Shown here in pieces: positions 23,644 to 32,635 of a stretch of 40,859 nt of DNA. The notes beneath the pieces are model-generated. The model saw only the letters and a list, made by a program, of their open reading frames with translations. It was not told the origin of the DNA and made no database searches. The first letter of the stretch is position 1. Every line of letters begins with the position of its first letter. Source of the stretch: Candidatus Gemmiger excrementavium (lineage in GTDB: Bacteria > Bacillota > Clostridia > Oscillospirales > Ruminococcaceae); the NCBI GenBank assembly GCA_019116485.1, contig DXBO01000011.1:1-40859 (forward strand). Reading direction: 5' to 3'. The position numbers and the translations under genes are program-made.

Positions 23644-24430
23644 GATCAAAAATGTATACAAGACCTTCAACGCGGGTACCGTCAATGAGAAGGTTGCCCT
23701 GAACGGTGTGGACCTGAAACTGGAAGACGGGGATTTCGTCACGGTAATCGGCGGTAACGGTGCCGGAAAGTCTACCATGCTCAACGCTGTGGCAGGTGTG
23801 TGGCCGGTGGATATGGGCAAGATTTTAATCGACGGGCAGGATGTGACCCGGTTGTCGGAACACAAGCGTGCCCGCTATATCGGCCGCGTGTTTCAGGACC
23901 CCATGATGGGCACTGCCGCTACCATGGGCATTGATGAAAACCTGGCCCTGGCGGCACGTCGTGGTACGTCCCGCACGCTGCGCACCGGTATCACCAAGAA
24001 AGAACACGAGGAATACCACGAGCTGCTCAAGACTCTGGACCTTGGTCTGGAAGACCGCATGACCAGCAAAGTGGGCCTGCTATCAGGCGGGCAGCGTCAG
24101 GCTGTCACGCTGCTGATGGCGACCCTGAAAAAACCACGCCTGCTGCTGTTGGACGAGCATACCGCGGCGCTGGACCCCAAGACTGCCGCCAAAGTACTGG
24201 CGCTGTCCGACAAAATCGTACATGAACACAACTTGACCACGCTAATGATTACCCACAACATGAAGGACGCGATCCGGTACGGGAACCGTCTGATCATGAT
24301 GTACGAGGGGCGCGTTGTTTACGATGTGCGCGGGGAGGAAAAGGCTGCACTCCATGTAAGTGATCTGCTCCAGCGGTTTGAACAGGTCAGCGACGGCGGC
24401 TTTGCCAATGACAGAATGCTTCTTTCCTGA
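23636..24430 (+). CDS. ABC importer ATPase
   Basis: This 264-residue ATP-binding subunit has Walker A GGNGAGKS (residues 39-46), the signature LSGGQRQ (149-155), Walker B LLLLDE with D173 and E174, and the switch His in LMITHNM. Walker B is followed by HTAALD instead of the common PTAALD. It energises the importer encoded by the two upstream genes and is the last gene of the operon. Confidence 0.94.
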   Translation: MLEIKNVYKTFNAGTVNEKVALNGVDLKLEDGDFVTVIGGNGAGKSTMLNAVAGVWPVDMGKILIDGQDVTRLSEHKRARYIGRVFQDPMMGTAATMGIDENLALAARRGTSRTLRTGITKKEHEEYHELLKTLDLGLEDRMTSKVGLLSGGQRQAVTLLMATLKKPRLLLLDEHTAALDPKTAAKVLALSDKIVHEHNLTTLMITHNMKDAIRYGNRLIMMYEGRVVYDVRGEEKAALHVSDLLQRFEQVSDGGFANDRMLLS

Positions 24431-24442
24431 GCGACGGATTCC

Positions 24443-24477
24443 GGGGTCCCGGCCTGTATGGCCGGGACCCCGCTTTG
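24443..24477 (+). terminator. Terminator after the ABC importer operon
   Basis: A perfect 12-bp GC-rich stem (GGGGTCCCGGCC at 24443-24454 with 24460-24471), loop TGTAT, is followed by GCTTTG. The T-run is weak but the stem is very stable. Confidence 0.8.
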
Positions 24478-24515
24478 TTATGGTTTTGTAATCCGTGACA
24501 TTTTTATAAAAAAGA

Positions 24516-24544
24516 TATTCAAAATCATGGTTTTGTGTTATAAT
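24516..24544 (+). promoter_or_regulatory. Promoter for the secreted Ig-domain protein
   Basis: A consensus TATAAT at 24539-24544 with TGT before it (extended -10) and a weak -35 TATTCA at 24516-24521, 17 bases upstream. A second -10-like TATACT lies at 24554-24559. The 71-base leader to the ATG has short complementary segments (AGGTG/CACCT) but nothing I can name. Confidence 0.65.
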
Positions 24545-24615
24545 AAGTCTGCTTATACTAGGTGGGTTGTGGCCGTGGGCACACCTGCCGATCACCAAGG
24601 AGGTCACCGCTACCG

Positions 24616-26286
24616 ATGATCCGTAAACAATCCCATGATGGTGCCGGGCTGAGCCCTGTTCAGCGCAAGGCGTGTATCGTGTTGGCTTTGTGCGTGCTGG
24701 CCGTTGTGCTCAGCTTTGTAGGTGCCTGGATTCTGCCCCAGGCGCTGGGCCTTTCGGGCAGTAAGGACGCTTATGACCCGGACCTTTATCCGCTGGACAC
24801 CAGTCTGGAATGCATTCTGGGCGATGCCTCGGCTGACGATTCTTACATTACCCAGAGCCTCTTTGTGGGGGATCGGGCCGCTCTTTCGCTGCAAAAGGAC
24901 AGCCGTGTCACGCTGAACCAGTACGCGGGCAAGGATGATCTGAAAGTTTCCTCCTTCCTGAAAGAAAGCTGTGTTGCCTTTGCCGATGATTCCAACAGCT
25001 ATACCATTCCCCAGGCTGTGGCCAAAATGAAAGTGCGCCGTGTTTATGTGATGGTCGGCAGCAACGATGTGGACGGCTCAGTCAGCGTGGATGAATTTAT
25101 CAGCGATTACAAGCAGCTTTTACAAAGCATCAACAGCGCTTACTCTTACTGCGATATCATCGCCTGCGCGATCCCGCCTGTTGCCCAGGACAGCGACAAG
25201 GCAGCGGAGACCCAGACCATTATTGACCAGTTCAATCAGGCCATAGCGTTGGCATGTAATGATATGGGGTACAAGTACCTCAACAGCCCGCAGGTACTCA
25301 AAGCAGAGAACGGTTATGCGGAGGCCAGCTATTTTGATGCCTCCACGGAGGCGTTCAATGCGGCAGGGGCAAATACATTCCTGGAATATGTAAAGTCCCA
25401 CGCCTATCAGACCGATGACCGGCGCCCCGATACCGACGATGTGCCTCAGCGTGCCTCCGAGGCGAAGGGCGGAAGCAGTACCCCCACCCCCACAGCTACA
25501 CCGGACAAACTGACGGCCAGCTATGCGGTAGAGGACAAGGCCAAAGGAACCCTGACAGGCGATGGAAAATCCGGTGTGTCCAGTCTGGAGATCGAGGGAA
25601 GCACCGGCACCAAGGTCAGTGTTACGGCGGTGGCCGCGGAAGGCTATACCTTCTACAAATGGAGCGACGGCGTGGTGGATGCCACCCGATATGATGTGCT
25701 TTCCCGGGATATCTCGGTGACGGCCATGTTCAACGATGCCCGTGTGGAACTGACACTGGATCGGGGCGATACAACCATCAAGAAGGGCGAAAGTCTGTCC
25801 ATCAACGCGACGGTCAAGCTGGGCGGCAAGGACTACAGCAATGCCAATGTGCAGTGGGCTGTCAACGACGAGCTGGAGGTCAACGGAGGTACTTTCACCT
25901 TCACTCCCTCCGATCCGGGCAGTTATGTGGTGCGCGCTGGTATTGAGATCAACGGTACTTTCTCCACGGCGCAGATCACTGTTACCGTGCAGTCCGACCC
26001 CACGGCCATCAGCATCAGCGGTACCAGCACCATCACTGCAGGCGGCAGCACCACACTGAACGCCAACGTGCAGAACCAGAGCGGTGACATTACCTGGAGT
26101 TGTGATGAAACTTCCTGGACGGCCACCGGCAACCAGGTTACCTTTACGGCCAATCAGGAAGGCACCTACCACCTGCGCGCCAAAAACAACGGGGCAGAGG
26201 CGGTCTTTGAATTGAAGGTATCTGCCGCACCGACGCCTGCGCCCACCGCTACGCCGGCACCTACACCGGCAGAAGGACAAACATGA
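24616..26286 (+). CDS. Membrane-anchored surface protein: degenerate SGNH domain plus bacterial Ig-like repeats
   Basis: This 556-residue protein has one N-terminal membrane segment (about residues 19-40). An extracellular SGNH/GDSL-hydrolase-like domain follows (about 65-265), then a Ser/Thr/Pro linker, an InlB B-repeat-like module (about 295-375, GYTFYKWSDG), two Ig-like domains (about 376-540) and a Pro/Thr-rich tail (APTATPAPTPAEGQT). In the SGNH part the usual GDS reads G85-D86-R87, GxND is kept (G148-S-N-D151), and the DxxH reads D241-A-S-T244. The nucleophile and the histidine therefore seem lost. There is no LPxTG. It may bind glycans or wall polymers rather than cut them. The start is ATG 24616 with AAGGAGG at 24597-24603. 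Confidence 0.75.
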   Translation: MIRKQSHDGAGLSPVQRKACIVLALCVLAVVLSFVGAWILPQALGLSGSKDAYDPDLYPLDTSLECILGDASADDSYITQSLFVGDRAALSLQKDSRVTLNQYAGKDDLKVSSFLKESCVAFADDSNSYTIPQAVAKMKVRRVYVMVGSNDVDGSVSVDEFISDYKQLLQSINSAYSYCDIIACAIPPVAQDSDKAAETQTIIDQFNQAIALACNDMGYKYLNSPQVLKAENGYAEASYFDASTEAFNAAGANTFLEYVKSHAYQTDDRRPDTDDVPQRASEAKGGSSTPTPTATPDKLTASYAVEDKAKGTLTGDGKSGVSSLEIEGSTGTKVSVTAVAAEGYTFYKWSDGVVDATRYDVLSRDISVTAMFNDARVELTLDRGDTTIKKGESLSINATVKLGGKDYSNANVQWAVNDELEVNGGTFTFTPSDPGSYVVRAGIEINGTFSTAQITVTVQSDPTAISISGTSTITAGGSTTLNANVQNQSGDITWSCDETSWTATGNQVTFTANQEGTYHLRAKNNGAEAVFELKVSAAPTPAPTATPAPTPAEGQT

Positions 26287-26345
26287 CGATTGAATGCCGT
26301 CCCCGTATATGGTGGTCGGCGTATGCGCAAGCATAGGAGTGACAC

Positions 26346-27095
26346 ATGGCAATTTACACCTGCGTCCTTTTGGATGTTGACAATACCCTGCTGGATTTTG
26401 ACGCCGCGGAACGGCAGGCATTGACCGATATGCTGGCAGAATACGAACTGCCCCACGACGCCGAAGCCTGTGAGATTTATCACAAGGTCAACCGGGAACT
26501 GTGGGACGCCCTGGCAAAAGGGCAGATCAGCAAGGCCAAACTGTTCCAGACGCGGTTCCAGCGCTATATGAAAGCCGCTGGGCTGCCGGATAACGGTAAG
26601 GGACCCGCTATGAATGACCGCTATGAGGAACTGTTGGCTACCCACGCAGACCTGATTCCCGGGGCGCTCAGTGCCCTGCAGGAACTGGGAGAGGTGGCCA
26701 CGCTGGCCACTGTGTCCAACGGCGCTACAGCGGTACAGCAGGCACGCATCCGTGATTCCGGCGTGGAACGATACATGGATGGCGTTTACATCTCTGAAAA
26801 AGTAGGCGTGGCCAAACCCTCGGCCAAGCTGTTCGATCATGTACTCAAGGACTTGGGGATCACCAACCGCAGCAGGGTGTTGATGGTGGGCGACGACCTG
26901 CTGGCGGACATCAAAGGCGGTCAGAACGCCGGTCTGGACACCTGCTGGGTCAATTTTAAGAACGAGGAAAACCATACCACGGTCCAGCCCAAATATGAGA
27001 TTCATTCCTATGAGGAACTCTATCAGCTGGTCATGGAACCGGAAGAACTGGAAAATGTCGGTGTGCGCAACCGCCGCCACAGCAACGAAGCCTGA
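26346..27095 (+). CDS. YjjG-family HAD nucleotidase
   Basis: This 249-residue HAD phosphatase resembles YjjG, a pyrimidine 5'-nucleotidase that removes non-canonical nucleotides. Motif I is D10-V-D12-N-T14; motif II is the Ser in ATVSNG; motif III Lys lies in GVAKPSAKLF; motif IV is MVGDDLLADIKGG. A helical cap lies between motifs I and II. The start is ATG 26346 with AGGAG just upstream. The C-terminal tail (about 20 residues) is charged. A terminator follows. Confidence 0.85.
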   Translation: MAIYTCVLLDVDNTLLDFDAAERQALTDMLAEYELPHDAEACEIYHKVNRELWDALAKGQISKAKLFQTRFQRYMKAAGLPDNGKGPAMNDRYEELLATHADLIPGALSALQELGEVATLATVSNGATAVQQARIRDSGVERYMDGVYISEKVGVAKPSAKLFDHVLKDLGITNRSRVLMVGDDLLADIKGGQNAGLDTCWVNFKNEENHTTVQPKYEIHSYEELYQLVMEPEELENVGVRNRRHSNEA

Positions 27096-27118
27096 GCTGC
27101 CGCGCGGCCGGGCCGCTT

Positions 27119-27154
27119 TGCCGCTGCTTTGCAAACAAGGCAGCGGCATATTTT
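27119..27154 (+). terminator. Rho-independent terminator after the HAD nucleotidase
   Basis: A 13-bp stem with one mismatch (27119-27131 with 27136-27148), loop CAAA, is followed by TATTTT. It lies 23 bases after the stop and ends 35 bases before the ABC-F gene. Confidence 0.85.
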
Positions 27155-27189
27155 GAAAACGGAGAAACAGGAGAGGGAAGAAGCACTGT

Positions 27190-29073
27190 ATGCTGCTGGA
27201 ACTGCAAAATCTTGGCAAAAGTTTTGGCGAACATGAGGTCCTGCAAAATGTCAATGCCGGCGTGGACCGGGGGGATCGAATCGGTATTATCGGGGCCAAT
27301 GGCACCGGAAAGACAACGTTGCTGCGCATCCTTTGCGGGGAAACACTGCCCGATACGGGCGATGCCGCTTTTGGCAGCGGCGTGACCTGCGGATACCTGG
27401 AGCAGAATGCCCGCCTGGACCCTGCGCTGGACATCTATGAAACGATGCGTCTGGCCTTTGCGCCGGCGTTGGAGGCCATGCAGCGGATGGAAATGCTGCA
27501 GAAAGAACTGGCCCGGGACCCTCACAATGGGGAGGTGGCGGAGGAAATTACCCGCTGCAATGCGGTGATTGATGCCATGGATGCCTATCAGATGGACACT
27601 CAGATCAAAAAAGTCCTGAACGGTATGGGCTTCCCTGCCGATACCTGGAACAAAGCCGCCGGGGTACTTTCGGGCGGGGAACAGACCCGTCTGCGCCTGG
27701 CACGGCTGCTGCTGGAGCGCCCCGATCTGCTGATCCTGGACGAGCCTACCAACCACCTGGACATTGAGACCATGGACTGGCTGGAAAACTATCTGCGGGC
27801 CTACCGCGGCGCGGTACTGGTGGTCAGTCATGACCGCTATTTTCTGGATGCTGTGTGCACTAAAATCTGGGAATTGCACGGCAAAACCATCCTGACCTAC
27901 CGGGGCAACTATTCGGCCTACCTGCCTCAACGGGAAGCTGCCGATGAGCGCCAACAGAAACTCCATGACGCCGCGGTGGAAAAGGCTGCCAAACTGCAGG
28001 ACTACATTGACCGAAACCTGGTGCGCGCTTCCACCACCCGGATGGCGCAAAGCCGCCGTAAACAACTGGAAAAGCTGGAAATCGTGGAAGCTCCCACGGC
28101 AGAAGCACGGGAACTGAGTTTCCGCTTTGCCTATGATATCGAACCCTATGACGAACTGGTCATTATGAAAAACCTGACTGTGCGCATCGGGGAACGTACA
28201 CTGATCGACGGGCTGGACTACACGGTACATCGCGGGGATAAGCTGGTCATTGCCGGGCCCAACGGCACTGGGAAATCCACTTTGCTGCAGGTGCTGGACG
28301 GAAAACGGAGGCCTTCCGGCGGTATGGTCCGGTTGGGCAGCGGTGCCAAACCCGGCGTATTCACCCAGCAGCAGGCCCGGCGTGCCGGGCGGGTCATCGA
28401 CGCTATCTGGAACCAGTATCCCCGTTTTACCGAACTGGATGTGCGCAGCCATCTGGCGCGGTTCGGTTACCGCGGCGAAGAGGTTTTCAAAGATTGTGCG
28501 GCCCTTTCGGGCGGGGAACTGGCACGGCTTCGCTTTGCAGAACTGGCGCTGGAGCGTCCCAACCTGATGTTTCTGGATGAGCCCACCAACCACTTGGACA
28601 TCTATATGCGGGAAAGCCTGACGCAGGCGTTGGCTGCCTACACCGGCACCCTTCTGTTGGTCACCCACGACCGTTATCTGATGCAGACGTTGGGCTGTCC
28701 CATCCTGTATTTGGAGGACGGAAAGGCCACGTTCTACCCGGATTTCGAATCGCTGAAAAATCGCGGGACGGAACAGCCGCTGCCCGCCTCACAGGAGGAT
28801 ACCGCCAAAAAGCAGGGATATGGTAAGGAACAGCGCCGCCGCCGGGCCGAAGTCCGCACTCGCCTGAAAAAAGTGGAAGAAGAGATCGAGGAACTGGGTG
28901 CCCACATTGTGGAATTGGAAAACGAGATCAATGACCCCGAGGTTCTGCGCGATCATTTGCTGCTGCGGGATAAATGTGACGAACTGGACGACGCTCGCTT
29001 TCATCAGCAGGAATTGTATGAAGAGTGGGAACAATTGGCTCAGGAACAGGAATCCTTTGAGGCGGAAGCGTAA
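27190..29073 (+). CDS. ABC-F family ATPase (translation factor type)
   Basis: This 627-residue soluble protein has two ABC ATPase domains in tandem and no membrane segment, as in ABC-F proteins that act at the ribosomal E site. Walker A motifs are at residues 35-42 (GANGTGKT) and from 356 (GPNGTGKS); signatures LSGGEQTR and LSGGELAR and two LDEPTNHLD Walker B boxes are present. The interdomain linker (about 235-325) is basic and helical (RASTTRMAQSRRKQLEKLE), the part that contacts tRNA. A C-terminal coiled coil (about 545-625) resembles YdiF/Uup. Nothing marks it as an antibiotic-resistance member. The start is ATG 27190 with GGAGAGGGAAG upstream. Confidence 0.93.
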   Translation: MLLELQNLGKSFGEHEVLQNVNAGVDRGDRIGIIGANGTGKTTLLRILCGETLPDTGDAAFGSGVTCGYLEQNARLDPALDIYETMRLAFAPALEAMQRMEMLQKELARDPHNGEVAEEITRCNAVIDAMDAYQMDTQIKKVLNGMGFPADTWNKAAGVLSGGEQTRLRLARLLLERPDLLILDEPTNHLDIETMDWLENYLRAYRGAVLVVSHDRYFLDAVCTKIWELHGKTILTYRGNYSAYLPQREAADERQQKLHDAAVEKAAKLQDYIDRNLVRASTTRMAQSRRKQLEKLEIVEAPTAEARELSFRFAYDIEPYDELVIMKNLTVRIGERTLIDGLDYTVHRGDKLVIAGPNGTGKSTLLQVLDGKRRPSGGMVRLGSGAKPGVFTQQQARRAGRVIDAIWNQYPRFTELDVRSHLARFGYRGEEVFKDCAALSGGELARLRFAELALERPNLMFLDEPTNHLDIYMRESLTQALAAYTGTLLLVTHDRYLMQTLGCPILYLEDGKATFYPDFESLKNRGTEQPLPASQEDTAKKQGYGKEQRRRRAEVRTRLKKVEEEIEELGAHIVELENEINDPEVLRDHLLLRDKCDELDDARFHQQELYEEWEQLAQEQESFEAEA

Positions 29074-29104
29074 GCGCCGGGGCCGCCGGTTACTGTTCTG
29101 TAAC

Positions 29105-29132
29105 TTGTATTCTGATAAAAAAGCGCTATACT
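29105..29132 (+). promoter_or_regulatory. Promoter of the glycan operon
   Basis: TTGTAT at 29105-29110 and TATACT at 29127-29132, spaced 16 bases. The 75-base leader has a short GGCGC/GCGCC stem (29160-29182). No other promoter or terminator is apparent until 38881, so this probably serves all eight genes. Confidence 0.65.
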
Positions 29133-29207
29133 AAATTCTGAATATAAGTAGAGGAACCAGGCGCCATAATCCACTGTGCGCCGTATCAACGAAGCGGGGA
29201 GACCACT

Positions 29208-29978
29208 TTGCAGACGACCATCATCATTGCCACCCATAAGCCGTACTGGGTACCGGAAGATCCTATGTATCTTCCGGTACAGATGGGGCATGCCATTCAC
29301 CCCGCCATCGGCTATATCGGGGACGATACCGGGGCAAATATCTCGGAGCGCAATGCGAATTTCTGCGAACTGACAGGGCTGTACTGGGCAGCGCATAACA
29401 TTGATTCCGAATACATCGGCATTGTACATTACCGGCGCTATTTTGCCAGCCGCAAAAAGAGCATTTTTGCCCCTAAGAAGGAGCGTGTCATCGGGCACGA
29501 GGAACTGGATGCGATTTTGGCAACCACCAATGTGGTACTGCCCCGGGAACGGCATTATTTTATCGAGACCAACTACAGCCAGTACATTCATGCCCACCAC
29601 AAGCAGGACCTTACGGTCACCCGCGCCATCATTGAGCGCAAATGTCCTGAATACCTGCCCGCCTATGATCTGTATATGTCCAAGACCCACGGCCATCACT
29701 TTAACATGTTTGTGATGAAGAGGGAACTGCTCTGCCATTATTGTACTTGGCTGTTCGACATTCTGTTTGAACTGGAGCGGGAACTGGATATGACCGGTTA
29801 CTCTGACAATGATCGCCGGGTGTTCGGCTTTGTCAGTGAGCGGCTGCTGGACGCCTGGCTCATCACCAACAACATCAGCTATGAGGAACTGGATATCGTG
29901 TATATGGAACACCAGAACTGGCTGCACAAGGGCTGCGCTTTCCTCAAGCGCAAGTTCTTCCCCAAAAAGGATGGATAA
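29208..29978 (+). CDS. DUF4422-family glycosyltransferase
   Basis: This 256-residue protein matches the DUF4422 family found in capsule and surface-polysaccharide clusters. Family landmarks are the N-terminal IIIATHKPYW, GLYWAAHNIDSEYIGIVHYRRYF (about residues 58-80), the central HAHHKQDL, and FGFVSERLLDAWL near the C-terminus. The members are proposed glycosyltransferases; donor and acceptor are unknown. The start is TTG 29208 with GGGGAGA 5 bases upstream. It overlaps the next gene by 8 bases and is the first gene of the operon. Confidence 0.85.
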   Translation: MQTTIIIATHKPYWVPEDPMYLPVQMGHAIHPAIGYIGDDTGANISERNANFCELTGLYWAAHNIDSEYIGIVHYRRYFASRKKSIFAPKKERVIGHEELDAILATTNVVLPRERHYFIETNYSQYIHAHHKQDLTVTRAIIERKCPEYLPAYDLYMSKTHGHHFNMFVMKRELLCHYCTWLFDILFELERELDMTGYSDNDRRVFGFVSERLLDAWLITNNISYEELDIVYMEHQNWLHKGCAFLKRKFFPKKDG

Positions 29979-30864
29979 GCCGGTGCGTGTGGCGGCAGTG
30001 GTGGTGACCTACAACCGTTTGGCGCTGCTGCGCCGCTGTCTGGCTGCCCTGGACGCTCAGACAGCGCCTCTGGCCGCGGTATGGGTCATTGACAACGCCA
30101 GTACCGACGGCACGGCCCAGGCGGTACTGGCAATGGAACGCCCCCGGATTGTGTACCGCAACACCGGCAGCAATCTGGGCGGCGCGGGCGGCTTTGCCTA
30201 TGGTGTGCGGGAGGCTGCGCTGGCCGGGTATGACGCCCTTTGGCTTATGGATGACGATACCATCCCGGAACCGGAGGCCCTGGCGGCACTGCTGAATGCC
30301 GGGAATTTGCAGGAAGGACGATACGGTTGGCTGTCCAGCCGGGCGCTGGCCCCGGACGGCACTGACCAGCCCATGAACCGGCAGCGCAAGACTCCCTATA
30401 CCGATCTGGATGGGTATGAGGGGGAATGTATCCCCGCCGTGATGGCGAGCTTTGTCTCGCTGCTGGTGCCCACAGAAGTGGTACGCACCTACGGACTGCC
30501 TATCGCAGAATTTTTCATCTGGTCAGATGACTGGGAGTATACACGGCGGATTTCCCGGGACATGCCTTGTTATGTGGTACCTGGCAGCCGGGTACTGCAC
30601 GCCATGCAGAATCCCGGCATCGTGAATATTGCGGCGGACGATCCCTCCCGTTGGGATCGCTACCGCTACTTTTACCGCAATGATGTTGTACTGTACCGGC
30701 GGGAAGGACTGCGCGGCTGGCTTTGGCTGCTGGCCAAGGACTTGTGGCATACCCTGCAGGTCCTGCGGGACAGGCGGGGGCACCGTCTCTACCGCATTGC
30801 CGTTATTTGGAAAGGATTTTTCAATGGGGTGCGCTTTGCACCGGACGTATCTTATCTGCCATGA
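29971..30864 (+). CDS. GT2 family glycosyltransferase (GlfT/rhamnosyltransferase-like)
   Basis: This 297-residue GT-A fold enzyme begins VAAVVVTYNRLALLRRCL and has VIDNASTDGT, NLGGAGGFAYGV, the metal-binding D94-D95-D96 and WSDD at 184-187 followed by WEYTRR. This pattern is typical of the GT2 branch holding galactofuranosyl- and rhamnosyltransferases. The C-terminal part is basic and amphipathic, suggesting membrane contact. The start is ATG 29971 inside the preceding gene; the stop overlaps the next start (ATGA). Confidence 0.9.
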   Translation: MDKPVRVAAVVVTYNRLALLRRCLAALDAQTAPLAAVWVIDNASTDGTAQAVLAMERPRIVYRNTGSNLGGAGGFAYGVREAALAGYDALWLMDDDTIPEPEALAALLNAGNLQEGRYGWLSSRALAPDGTDQPMNRQRKTPYTDLDGYEGECIPAVMASFVSLLVPTEVVRTYGLPIAEFFIWSDDWEYTRRISRDMPCYVVPGSRVLHAMQNPGIVNIAADDPSRWDRYRYFYRNDVVLYRREGLRGWLWLLAKDLWHTLQVLRDRRGHRLYRIAVIWKGFFNGVRFAPDVSYLP

Positions 30865-32612
30865 AGATTGCCGAGATGATTGTGCGTCAGGCCGCGCCTT
30901 ACGAGGCGGTGGCTTTCGACGTGTTCGATACACTGCTCAAGCGAGATGTGGGCAAGCCTACCGATTTGTTCCTGCTGCGTGGCAAGGAATTTGCCGCTGC
31001 GCGGACGGAAGCGGAGCAGCAAGCACGCGCAGCCCAGCCGGGGGAGATCACACTATCCCAAATCTATGAACGTCCCTGCCTTGCAGGCTATGACCCTGCC
31101 GACGAGTGCGGGCTGGAACTGGCAGCGGCGGTGCCGAATCTGCCGGTATTGCAGGCAGTGCAGGAACTGCGCCGCCAGGGCAAGCGGCTGTACTATATTT
31201 CCGACATGTACCTGCCCCCTGAACAGGTTGCGACCATGCTGGCTCTGTGTGGGTATGGACGTTTTGACGGCGGTTTTGTCTCCTGCCTGTATGGTGTACA
31301 AAAGCGAAGCGGCGCACTGTTTCGCCGGTTTCTTCATGAAACCGGCCTGAAAGCCGGACAGGTATTGTTTGTGGGGGACAGCTGGCGGGCCGATGTGGCC
31401 GGTGCGGCCCTGGCCGGGATCCATGCGCTGCATCTGCCGGACCCCAAGGCATTGGGGTGCACACCGCTGCCCCATGACGCGGTCACCGGTGCGGCCTATG
31501 CTTTCGCAAGCAACCGTCAGCAGACCGGAAAAAATGCCGCCGAATCCCTGGGGTTTGAAGTGCTGGGCCCGCTGGTGATTTCCTTTTGCAAGTGGCTGCA
31601 CCAGCGGCGGGGTGCCTGTACGCAAGGGCGGGTGTTCTTTCTGGCCCGGGATATGTATCTGATCCGCGCGGTGTACGCGCTGCTCTACCCGGAGGAAGAA
31701 ACTTTCTATCTGCAGGTATCCCGGCGCAGCTTGTGCCCGGCGCTGCTTGCCCAAAAAGATTGGCGTTTACTGATCCAGGCCCTGCCGCGCCAGGTGTTGA
31801 GCGGTGCCCAGATTGCCGCTTACTGCGGTGGTTCCTGTCCGGCCATGTATGCAAGAAGGCGTTATGACTTGAAAACCTCCCAGGGCAGCGAGGCGGTACG
31901 CCCACTCCTGGAGGGGCTGCAGCCGCCTCCTGACGGGATGCTGGCGCTGGATTATCTGCGCCGCAGCGGGCTGCGGGACGGGGACTTGTTGGTGGACATT
32001 GGCAGCGGCGGCACAACCCAGTTGCTGTTGGAATCCCTGTGCGGCATCACGCTGCATGGGCTGCAGTTTTCCGGGGATGAACGCTTACGGCAACGTTTTA
32101 CGCGGCACCGGGCAGAGGTGTTTTTTCACCCCACAGACCGGCAAGCGATCTTGTATTGGGCAGGGCAGCCTATGCTGGAACGATTTCTTTCCGAAGATGT
32201 GGGGGCTACGCTGGGGTATGTGCAACAAGGCAACGGCATTGCCGTGCGCTGCGCACCACAGCAGAAGCAACCGCTGGTTGCCGCTTTGCAGCGTGGTGCC
32301 CTGCAGTATGCCCAAGCGTGGCGTGACAGTGTGCTGCGCGATCTGGCGCTGCCGGCTGCTGATGCTGTGGCGCCTTTCCTGCAATTGGTGGGAAAGCCGG
32401 CCCCTTGGCAGGTCCGTCTGCTGGGCAGTCTGACGGTGGAAGACGGTGGCACCTACCCGTTGGCCGCCCCTGCACCACTGGCAAAGTACCTGGCACGGCC
32501 AGGTGCGGCAAAACAGGATTTTGCCCGTTCCCGTTGGAAAATCGGCTTTTTGAAGCAGCTGCTGCCCTGGCCGCTGCCTTATGACCGCCTGTATCTGGCG
32601 ATGAAAAAGTAG
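30861..32612 (+). CDS. COG5610-type HAD-superfamily protein in a glycan cluster
   Basis: This 583-residue protein has an N-terminal HAD domain: motif I FDVFDTLL with D20, motif II ISDMYLP, motif III Lys in GVQKRSGALF and motif IV FVGDSWRADVAGA. The +2 position of motif I is Phe22, as in haloacid dehalogenases, not the Asp of typical phosphatases. The C-terminal half has VFFLARDMYLI (about residue 260) and LLVDIGSGGTTQLLLES (about 375), resembling the C-terminal region of COG5610 proteins, which sit beside glycosyltransferases. Its reaction is not known to me. Translation is coupled to the GT2 upstream by an ATGA overlap; an ATG earlier in frame is unlikely. Confidence 0.75.
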   Translation: MKIAEMIVRQAAPYEAVAFDVFDTLLKRDVGKPTDLFLLRGKEFAAARTEAEQQARAAQPGEITLSQIYERPCLAGYDPADECGLELAAAVPNLPVLQAVQELRRQGKRLYYISDMYLPPEQVATMLALCGYGRFDGGFVSCLYGVQKRSGALFRRFLHETGLKAGQVLFVGDSWRADVAGAALAGIHALHLPDPKALGCTPLPHDAVTGAAYAFASNRQQTGKNAAESLGFEVLGPLVISFCKWLHQRRGACTQGRVFFLARDMYLIRAVYALLYPEEETFYLQVSRRSLCPALLAQKDWRLLIQALPRQVLSGAQIAAYCGGSCPAMYARRRYDLKTSQGSEAVRPLLEGLQPPPDGMLALDYLRRSGLRDGDLLVDIGSGGTTQLLLESLCGITLHGLQFSGDERLRQRFTRHRAEVFFHPTDRQAILYWAGQPMLERFLSEDVGATLGYVQQGNGIAVRCAPQQKQPLVAALQRGALQYAQAWRDSVLRDLALPAADAVAPFLQLVGKPAPWQVRLLGSLTVEDGGTYPLAAPAPLAKYLARPGAAKQDFARSRWKIGFLKQLLPWPLPYDRLYLAMKK

Positions 32613-32635
32613 TACGAAGAAAGGTGGAGGACGGC

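Noticed and set aside
24562-24615. Longer N-terminus for the Ig-domain protein from 24562
   Set aside because: It would place the strong ribosome site AAGGAGG (24597-24603) inside the gene and add an Arg/Pro/Cys-rich segment before the membrane helix.
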